Source of the DNA: Umezawaea sp049997955
GTDB lineage: Bacteria; Actinomycetota; Actinomycetes; Mycobacteriales; Pseudonocardiaceae
Reading direction: 5' to 3'
Assembly: GCA_049997955.1 (NCBI GenBank)
Contig: JAEBDY010000001.1
Coordinates: 310,001 to 374,000, forward strand
DNA: 64,000 nt
The notes below the pieces were generated by a model that was not told where the DNA came from, made no database searches, and saw only the letters and a list, made by a program, of their open reading frames with translations. Below, in pieces: positions 58,321 through 64,000 of the stretch. Made by a program: the position numbers and the translations under genes. Within the stretch, counting starts at the first letter, position 1; every line of letters starts with the position of its first letter.

Positions 58321-59175
58321 GTGACCTCCGAGAACGGCGTTGACGCCCACGAGCTGACCGACCTGACCGACGAAGAGGTGTTCGCCGCCGTCAAGGACGG
58401 CGACTCCGTGCACGTCGAGCCGGTTGGTGAGCTGGAGGACACCGAGGAGTCCGCGACCGACGAGGTCGACGGCGACGACGCGACCGACGCGGAGCCCGAG
58501 TCGGGTGGCGACGTCGAGTCGGTCGAGGACGACGAGGCGGCCGCCGAGCTGCCCGACATCCACGCCGAGCCCGTCGACCCGGTGGCCGAGATGCGCGACG
58601 CACTCCGTGCGGCGCCCGGCTACTGGTACGTCGTCCACTCGTACGCGGGCTACGAGAACAAGGTCAAGACGAACCTCGAGACGCGCATCCAGACGCTCGA
58701 CATGGAGGACTACATCTTCCAGGTCGAGGTGCCGACCGAGGAAGTCACCGAGATCAAGAACGGCCAGCGCAAGCAGGTGCAGCGCAAGGTGCTGCCCGGC
58801 TACATCCTGGTCCGCATGGAGCTCAACGACTCGTCGTGGAGCGCGGTGCGCAACACGCCCGGCGTGACCGGTTTCGTCGGCGCGACCTCCAAGCCCTCCC
58901 CGTTGACCATCGACGATGTCCTGAAGTTCCTCCTCCCGCAGGTGGAGCCGAAGGCGGCCGAGGGCAAGAAGTCGGCGTCCGGTCCGGCCAAGTCGACCAT
59001 CGAGGTCGACTTCGAGGTCGGCGAGTCGGTCACCGTCATGGACGGCCCGTTCGCGACGCTGCCCGCGACGATCAGCGAGGTCAACGCCGATGGCCAGAAG
59101 CTGAAGGTCCTGGTGTCGATCTTCGGTCGCGAGACCCCGGTCGAGCTGTCGTTCAGCCAGGTTTCCAAGATCTGA
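58321..59175 (+). CDS. nusG: transcription antitermination factor NusG
   Basis: 284 aa from GTG 58321. An acidic ~95-residue N-terminal extension precedes the NGN domain (YWYVVHSYAGYENKVKTNLE). The C-terminal KOW domain (FEVGESVTVMDGPFATLPATISEVN in two blocks) recruits the ribosome or Rho. Actinobacterial NusG proteins usually carry such an acidic tail. Confidence 0.96.
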   Translation: MTSENGVDAHELTDLTDEEVFAAVKDGDSVHVEPVGELEDTEESATDEVDGDDATDAEPESGGDVESVEDDEAAAELPDIHAEPVDPVAEMRDALRAAPGYWYVVHSYAGYENKVKTNLETRIQTLDMEDYIFQVEVPTEEVTEIKNGQRKQVQRKVLPGYILVRMELNDSSWSAVRNTPGVTGFVGATSKPSPLTIDDVLKFLLPQVEPKAAEGKKSASGPAKSTIEVDFEVGESVTVMDGPFATLPATISEVNADGQKLKVLVSIFGRETPVELSFSQVSKI

Positions 59176-59254
59176 CCGATCCCCACGGGGGTCGTCGGCC
59201 ACGCTGCGGCTGGCAGGGCCGCGCGCGGACACTGCAATAACAGGAAGTATTGAG

Positions 59255-59689
59255 ATGCCTCCCAAGAAGAAGAAGCTGTCAGCGGTAATCAAGCTGCAGA
59301 TCAAGGCCGGTATGGCGAACCCCGCCCCGCCGGTCGGCCCCGCGCTGGGTCAGCACGGCGTCAACATCATGGAGTTCTGCAAGGCCTACAACGCCGCGAC
59401 CGAGTCGCAGCGTGGCACCGTCGTGCCGGTCGAGATCTCCGTGTACGAGGACCGCACGTTCGACTTCAAGCTCAAGACCCCGCCCGCCGCGAAGCTGCTC
59501 CTCAAGGCCGCAGGCGTCGAAAAGGGTTCGGGCGAGCCGCACCGCGTCAAGGTCGCCAAGGTGACCATGGCCCAGGTCCGCGAGATCGCCGAGGGCAAGA
59601 TGGTCGACCTCAACGCCACGAACATCGACCAGGCCGCGAAGATCATCGCAGGCACCGCCCGCTCCATGGGCATCACGGTCGAAGGCTGA
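59255..59689 (+). CDS. rplK: 50S ribosomal protein L11
   Basis: 144 aa. It has the standard [35 protein letters not shown] start, in blocks, and the RNA-binding C-terminal domain with [26 protein letters not shown]11 binds 23S rRNA at the GTPase centre. It is 79 bp downstream of nusG. Confidence 0.97.
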
Positions 59690-59768
59690 TCCACCAAATA
59701 CACCGCAGTACGTGGGAGAGCTCAGCGCAGCTCGCACCACAACTGATCCACTGAGTTAGGGAACAGAC

Positions 59769-60479
59769 ATGAAGCGCAGCAAGGCCTACCGTCAGGCCGC
59801 CGAGCTGGTTGACCGTGAGCGGCTCTACTCGCCGCTGGAGGCAGCCAAGCTCGCCAAGGAAACTTCCAAGGTGAAGCTCGACGCGACCGTCGAGGTCGCC
59901 ATCCGCTTGGGCGTCGACCCTCGCAAGGCCGACCAGATGGTCCGCGGCACCGTGAACCTGCCGCACGGCACCGGCAAGACCGCTCGCGTCATCGTTTTCG
60001 CGACCGGCGACAAGGCGACCGAGGCTGAGGCCGCGGGCGCCGACGCCGTCGGCTCGGAAGAGCTGATCGCGCGCATCCAGGGCGGCTGGCTCGACTTCGA
60101 CGCCGCGATCGCCACCCCCGACCAGATGGCCAAGGTCGGTCGCATCGCCCGCATCCTCGGCCCGCGTGGCCTGATGCCGAACCCGAAGACCGGCACCGTG
60201 ACGCCCGACGTCACCAAGGCGGTCCAGGACATCAAGGGCGGAAAGATCAACTTCCGCGTTGACAAGCAGGCCAACCTGCACCTGGTCATCGGCAAGGCCT
60301 CGTTCGACACCGAGAAGCTGGTCGAGAACTACGCGGCCGCTCTCGACGAGATCCTGCGTGCCAAGCCCTCCGCGGCGAAGGGCCGGTTCCTGAAGAAGGT
60401 CACCGTCTCCACCACGATGGGCCCCGGCATCCCGGTCGACCCGAACCGCACGCGCAACCTGCTGGTCGACGAGGTCTGA
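59769..60479 (+). CDS. rplA: 50S ribosomal protein L1
   Basis: 236 aa. It begins MKRSKAYRQAAELVDRERLY and includes the L1 signature GPRGLMPNPKTGTVT and KGGKINFRVDKQANLHLVIGK. L1 can repress its own operon by binding the mRNA; the 79-bp leader before ATG 59769 was not seen to mimic the rRNA site by eye. Confidence 0.97.
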   Translation: MKRSKAYRQAAELVDRERLYSPLEAAKLAKETSKVKLDATVEVAIRLGVDPRKADQMVRGTVNLPHGTGKTARVIVFATGDKATEAEAAGADAVGSEELIARIQGGWLDFDAAIATPDQMAKVGRIARILGPRGLMPNPKTGTVTPDVTKAVQDIKGGKINFRVDKQANLHLVIGKASFDTEKLVENYAAALDEILRAKPSAAKGRFLKKVTVSTTMGPGIPVDPNRTRNLLVDEV

Positions 60480-60496
60480 TCGACGAGCATTCCAGC

Positions 60497-60533
60497 AAAG
60501 AGCCCCCGGCGACCAGGTCGCCGGGGGCTCTTT
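60497..60533. terminator. bidirectional terminator after rplKA
   Basis: A near-perfect palindrome with 16-bp or longer stem (AAAGAGCCCCCGGCGACC with its complement ending 60533) between rplA and the convergent acetyltransferase gene. Confidence 0.9.
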
Positions 60534-60540
60534 CGCGTGA

Positions 60541-61299
60541 TCAGGCCTTCGTCCACGCCGAGCGCCGGTGGAGGCGGAACCCGGCCCGGCGCAGGTTCGC
60601 CGCACTCACCGAGTCGGGACTGGCCGTCGCGACGGCCAAGGCGCAGCTTGCCTCGGCAGCCAGCCGGAGGCGGTGCCGCAGCAACCGCGACTGCGCACCC
60701 CTGCCCCGGTGCTCCCGCAGCGTCGAGGCGCCGCCGAGCACGGCGACGTCGCCGTGGACCGTCATGGCCGCGGCGGCGATCGGCGCCCCTCGCTCCAGCA
60801 CGAGGAACCGCCGCATCGACGGGAGCCCGTGTTCCGCCCTGATGAACGCGGCGACCACCCCGTCCACCTCGTAACCGGCCAGCAGGACATCCGCGAACCG
60901 ATCGCTCCCTTCGGCGTCGACCACCTCGGAACGCGCTGCCGCGGGCTCGTCTTCCAGGTGTTTCACCGCGAGGACTCGCTCGCCCGTCCGCGCGAATCCC
61001 GCCGTCGACAACTGCTCTTCCGCCGCCTCGTCGAGTTCCGTCGACACCACCACCGTCGGCACGACACCGTTCCAGACGGGCGCGTGCACGAGGTCGACCG
61101 CCGCGGCCACGGTCTCCCGCGCGACCCCGGACACCGTCGACAGGAAACCCAGCGCCGGATCGGTGGCCAGGACGGTCAGCAACCCCGCCTCGTCCCACGC
61201 CTGGAACCGACCCGGCACCCCCGCGCGCACCGCCGCCTCGCAGGCCGACGACATCCGGCGGTGCAGGGCCCTTTCCGCCCTGCTCACGTCCGATGGCAC
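60541..61299 (-). CDS. GNAT family N-acetyltransferase
   Basis: 252 aa from GTG 61299, preceded by GAGGT. The C-terminal GNAT half shows the acetyl-CoA loop LREHRGRGAQSRLLRHRLRLA (as RGRGAQ core) and AAANLRRAGF-type motif SAANLRRAGFRLHR. The N-terminal ~130 residues are a second, degenerate domain. Substrate unknown. It follows the membrane gene by 11 bp. Confidence 0.85.
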   Translation of the reverse strand: MPSDVSRAERALHRRMSSACEAAVRAGVPGRFQAWDEAGLLTVLATDPALGFLSTVSGVARETVAAAVDLVHAPVWNGVVPTVVVSTELDEAAEEQLSTAGFARTGERVLAVKHLEDEPAAARSEVVDAEGSDRFADVLLAGYEVDGVVAAFIRAEHGLPSMRRFLVLERGAPIAAAAMTVHGDVAVLGGASTLREHRGRGAQSRLLRHRLRLAAEASCALAVATASPDSVSAANLRRAGFRLHRRSAWTKA

Positions 61300-61310
61300 G
61301 GCTACCTCGT

Positions 61311-62084
61311 TCAGCCCGTCACGCAGTCGGCGGGTTCGGCCGCGTAGTCCGAGATGATCCACGTCTTGTTGACCTGCTGCGTCAGCACGAAGAGGCCCAG
61401 CAGCGGGCCACCCTTCACGGCCAGGTCCTTGCACGAGCTGACCTCGGTGGTCGCGGTCAGGGGCTCTTTCAGCATCGCCTCGGGGAAGATCGGGTCCTCG
61501 TACGCGCCGACGTCCAGCACCTTCCCCTTCAGGGTCCGGATCGCGGCCTCGCAGTCCGGTGCCGCGAACGCCGAGGTGAACTTGTTCTTCGCCTTGCCGT
61601 CCTCGGCGAACAGGTTGCACGCCTGCACATCGGAGCCCTGGGACACGTGCTTGTAGAAGATCCCGACCGTGCCCTGGTTCCCGTAGGCCTTGATCGGCGC
61701 GATGATGTTCCCCTGGGAGCCGCCGCTGTCGACGGCGAGGTCACCCGGATCGTCGCCGCCGCCGAACCAGCGGTTGTACCCGTAGTTCGCCAGCAGCAGC
61801 AGGATGATCAGCATCACCAGCCACCGCACCAGCTTGCTGCTCAGGATGATCTGCCACACGGGCTTCGGCGCCGGTTTGACGTAGATGGTCTGCCCCGGCG
61901 GCAACGCGATCGGCGGGTCCGCGCCGGGCGGCAGCGCGGGAGGGCCGGGCTGCCCGCTCTGCGCGGCCTGGAAGCGCTGGTACTCCTGGAACCGCTGGAA
62001 CTCCTGGAACTGCCGCAGCTGCTCCGGATCGATCTCCGCAGGCTGCTGCGGTTGTTGCGGTCCGCTGCCGGTGCTGTCCGTCAC
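61311..62084 (-). CDS. hypothetical single-TM protein with Gln-rich N-terminus
   Basis: About 257 aa from GTG 62084. Residues ~10-45 are Gln/Phe/Arg-rich (QFQEFQRFQEYQRFQ), then Pro-rich, then a helix (WLVMLIILLLLANYGYN) and an extracytoplasmic domain with four Cys that could form disulfides (DVQACNLF, APDCEAA, SSCKDL, PADCVTG). No family recognised. Start uncertain; an ATG at 62126 is possible. Confidence 0.65.
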   Translation of the reverse strand: MTDSTGSGPQQPQQPAEIDPEQLRQFQEFQRFQEYQRFQAAQSGQPGPPALPPGADPPIALPPGQTIYVKPAPKPVWQIILSSKLVRWLVMLIILLLLANYGYNRWFGGGDDPGDLAVDSGGSQGNIIAPIKAYGNQGTVGIFYKHVSQGSDVQACNLFAEDGKAKNKFTSAFAAPDCEAAIRTLKGKVLDVGAYEDPIFPEAMLKEPLTATTEVSSCKDLAVKGGPLLGLFVLTQQVNKTWIISDYAAEPADCVTG

Positions 62085-62130
62085 CCGTACATCATGCCGC
62101 CTCGATTTGGAGCCGCGACCGCCCATCGGC

Positions 62131-62292
62131 TAACGTTGAGGTGTTCCACCAAAGACCGCCGGTCTTCCCGCAAGGGAACGAAGGCCCCGTTGCAATGGGG
62201 GCGGCCCGCGCAGGAGGACGAGGAAGCATCCCAGTCGCGGTTCGCCGCGTCGAAGATTCACGCCCCGTGCCGCTTGCGCCGGGGCGTTTTTG
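62131..62292 (+). promoter_or_regulatory. rplJL promoter and L10 leader-like attenuator
   Basis: TAACGT at 62131-62136 is a likely -10 element. The ~200-nt leader contains several paired segments and a GCGCAGGAGGA stretch, then a canonical terminator stem CGCCCCG/CGGGGCG (62261-62267 with 62280-62286) and T-rich tail, all before rplJ. This is the layout of the L10 ribosomal-protein leader, in which L10(L12) binding controls read-through. Assignment to that RNA family is by position and general form. Confidence 0.6.
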
Positions 62293-62346
62293 TTGTTTCG
62301 GGACCTCTCAGGCCGCGGTAACACCCAGCCCAGAGAGGAGGCGATC

Positions 62347-62916
62347 ATGGCGAAGCCCACCAAGGTGTCGGCCGTCGCCGAGATCACGGAGAAGTTCCGT
62401 GGCAGCTCGGCAGCAGTCATCACCGAGTACCGTGGCCTCTCCATGGCGCAGCTCACCACGCTGCGTCGCGCTCTCGGCACGGGCGCCACGTACACCGTCT
62501 CGAAGAACACGCTGGTCAAGCGTGCCGCTCAGGACGCCGGCGTGGAGGGCCTCGAAGCCCTCCTCATCGGCCCGACCGCCATCGCCTTCATCGAAGGCGA
62601 GCCGGTTGACGCGGCCAAGACCCTGCGCGACTTCGCGAAGGACAACAAGGCCCTGGTCATCAAGGGCGGCTACATGGATGGCCGCTCCCTCTCGGTGGAC
62701 GAGGTCACCCGCATTGCGGACCTCGACTCCCGTGAGGTGCTGCTCGCCAAGCTGGCGGGCGCGATGAAGGGCAACCTGTCGAAGGCTGCGGGCCTGTTTG
62801 CCGCCCCCGCCTCCCAGGTCGCCCGCCTGGCCCAGGCACTTGCGGACAAGCGCGCCGCGGAGGGGTCTTCGGACGCCGCTCCGGCCGCTGACGCCGCAGA
62901 GCCCGCCGAGAGCTGA
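62347..62916 (+). CDS. rplJ: 50S ribosomal protein L10
   Basis: 189 aa from ATG 62347 behind GAGAGGAGG. It begins MAKPTKVSAVAEITEKFRGS and has the RGLSMAQLTTLRRAL segment. The C-terminal helix that binds L7/L12 dimers ends in an Ala-rich tail. Confidence 0.97.
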   Translation: MAKPTKVSAVAEITEKFRGSSAAVITEYRGLSMAQLTTLRRALGTGATYTVSKNTLVKRAAQDAGVEGLEALLIGPTAIAFIEGEPVDAAKTLRDFAKDNKALVIKGGYMDGRSLSVDEVTRIADLDSREVLLAKLAGAMKGNLSKAAGLFAAPASQVARLAQALADKRAAEGSSDAAPAADAAEPAES

Positions 62917-62978
62917 TCACACACCCAAGCACTCGCGTCCGACTGTTGTCGGACGTGGTTACCGAAAGGACCGCCACC

Positions 62979-63365
62979 ATGGCGAAGCTCAGCAACGACG
63001 AGCTGCTCGACGTCTTCAAGGAGATGACCCTCCTGGAGCTGTCCGCGTTCGTGAAGCAGTTCGAGGAGACCTTCGAGGTCACCGCCGCTGCCCCCGTCGC
63101 GATGGCCGGCCCCGCGGGCCCCGGTGCCGCTGTCGCCGAGGTCGAGGAGCAGGACGAGTTCGACGTCGTCCTCGAGTCGGCTGGGGACAAGAAGATCCAG
63201 GTCATCAAGGTCGTCCGCGAGGTCGTCTCCGGTCTGGGTCTGAAGGAGGCCAAGGAGCTCGTCGAGTCCGCTCCCAAGGCCATCCTGGAGAAGATCGCCA
63301 AGGACGCCGCAGAGGCGGCCAAGGAGAAGCTCGAGGCTGCGGGCGCCAAGGTCACCGTCAAGTGA
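62979..63365 (+). CDS. rplL: 50S ribosomal protein L7/L12
   Basis: 128 aa from ATG 62979 behind GAAAGGA. N-terminal dimerisation domain (KLSNDELLDVFKEMTLLELS), an Ala/Gly hinge, and the C-terminal EFDVVLESAGDKKIQVIKVVRE / GLGLKEAKELVESAP factor-binding domain. Confidence 0.97.
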   Translation: MAKLSNDELLDVFKEMTLLELSAFVKQFEETFEVTAAAPVAMAGPAGPGAAVAEVEEQDEFDVVLESAGDKKIQVIKVVREVVSGLGLKEAKELVESAPKAILEKIAKDAAEAAKEKLEAAGAKVTVK

Positions 63366-63381
63366 TCTAGCTCCAACGCTC

Positions 63382-63416
63382 AAAGGCGGGCACCCCTCCG
63401 GGGGTGCCCGCCTTTT
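63382..63416 (+). terminator. intrinsic terminator after rplL
   Basis: A perfect 15-bp stem (63382-63396 with 63401-63415), four-base loop and a short T run. Confidence 0.93.
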
Positions 63417-63644
63417 GCATTTCACGGGTTCGAGTTCGGGCGGTGGGTGGGGCATTCGCCGGGATCAGCCCATGGCTTGACTGGCCAGTGAGTATTCGGC
63501 AGTGGCTCGACTGGACTTACAACCCCAACGGGAGCCTCCAGTCCAACTGGACTCACGACTCAACTGGAAGCCTGCCGGGCCCCCGGCCCAACTAGGCCAC
63601 CTGCATGACCTGCGGACACGAGTTCGAAGCCACACCTCCGGCCT
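63417..63644. other. gene-free spacer with ACTGGA-type iterations
   Basis: The motif ACTGGACT/AGTCCA recurs in both orientations (for example the AGTCCAACTGGACT dyad at 63540-63553). A 63-codon open frame here has no ribosome-binding site or family and is not called. Nothing else is visible. Confidence 0.4.
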
Positions 63645-63895
63645 CACCCCGATCCTAAGCGCACTTCATGGCTCTTGCGGCTTGTCAAGGCATCTTTCCC
63701 GCCTTGACAAGCCGCAAGAGCCATTGAAATAATTGCGCGCTCGGGGTGAGACCGGATCTTTGAGCGATGCTTGAAGGGTTGGGCAACATCCCCACCCCGC
63801 TCGCGCAATTATTTCAACGCTCCCTTTTCTTTGTCAAGGCGGGAAAGATGCCTTGACAAAGAAAAGGGAGCGCGAAGGCGCTTCGGATCGGGGTG
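63645..63895. repeat. cloverleaf-like nested inverted-repeat structure
   Basis: Four paired stems can form. P1: 63645-63662 with 63878-63895 (17 of 18). P2: 63668-63691 with 63701-63724 (24 of 24). P3: 63724-63748 with 63793-63817 (23 of 25, one symmetric CT/CT mismatch). P4: 63818-63840 with 63850-63872 (23 of 23). The nine-base loops of P2 (ATCTTTCCC) and P4 (GGGAAAGAT) are reverse complements. The last ~100 bases of the window show no gene. Confidence 0.8.
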
Positions 63896-64000
63896 GGGAG
63901 GTGAGTGCGGTCGTTGCTCGCAGGGTGGGCATTCGGCCAGTGTCTTCCGGCAGTGCGGTGGTCTGGCAGGACAGCGGTCGAGCAGGCCGGTAGCCGAGGT

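Noticed and set aside
63404..63595. 63-codon frame after rplL
   Set aside because: Starts within the rplL terminator and lacks a ribosome-binding site or recognisable domain.

Overview
The window is high-GC actinobacterial chromosome (roughly 70% G+C, heavy GTG start use, overlapping ATGA/GTGA gene junctions, many leaderless genes). It most resembles a Pseudonocardiales genome (Saccharothrix/Lentzea/Actinosynnema type). The order mannosyltransferase - menG - menJ - [nuoA-N] - polyprenyl synthase ... korAB ... nuo-like genes - htpX - yajQ - tRNA-Tyr ... tRNA-Thr - tRNA-Met - rpmG - hadA - hadB - tRNA-Trp - secE - nusG - rplK - rplA ... rplJ - rplL is recognisable, from general knowledge, as a backbone shared by mycobacteria and streptomycetes. 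No phage, insertion sequence, CRISPR array or biosynthetic cluster was found.

1-8.4 kb: the end of an M1 aminopeptidase, a secreted PAF-acetylhydrolase-like hydrolase, isochorismate synthase (first menaquinone step), the phenylacetyl-CoA epoxidase operon paaABCDE and an inositol-monophosphatase-family enzyme. 8.5-30.2 kb: a respiratory block. A GT4 mannosyltransferase, menG and menJ precede a complete 14-gene complex I operon (nuoA-N), followed by a polyprenyl diphosphate synthase and a RarD-type exporter. Complex I reduces menaquinone, and the flanking genes make and tailor that quinone. Two perfect Rex-type palindromes sit before nuoA and a one-mismatch copy before menJ, so quinone tailoring and complex I may share NADH/NAD+ control. 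A pair of TTAGG-N4-CCTAA iron-box-like sites lies further upstream of nuoA.

30.4-46.6 kb: mixed accessory and core genes. They include a 905-residue membrane-anchored disordered protein with tandem repeats, korAB (2-oxoacid:ferredoxin oxidoreductase), an enoyl-CoA hydratase homologue lacking both catalytic glutamates, an Lrp/ddaH divergent pair, a three-gene PATAN/winged-helix plus two roadblock cassette, a membrane-protein pair behind a large dyad, a LysR regulator, and an orphan nuoB-nuoC-nuoI trio next to htpX. The trio has all its iron-sulfur ligands but no NuoD, NuoH or other membrane subunit beside it.

46.6-64 kb: rmlA, yajQ, tRNA-Tyr, an HNH nuclease, a PhzF enzyme, a GGDEF/EAL protein with a dead GGDEF site and an intact EAL site, two more tRNAs, rpmG, hadAB, an 811-bp gene-free tract holding a 117-bp imperfect palindrome, an MmpS-like protein, tRNA-Trp, secE-nusG-rplKA, two inserted minus-strand genes, and rplJL behind a probable L10 leader. 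After rplL a ~250-bp cloverleaf-like set of nested inverted repeats has two hairpins with mutually complementary loops. I consider the most interesting items to be this structure, the orphan Nuo trio, the Rex/iron-box control region and the roadblock cassette.
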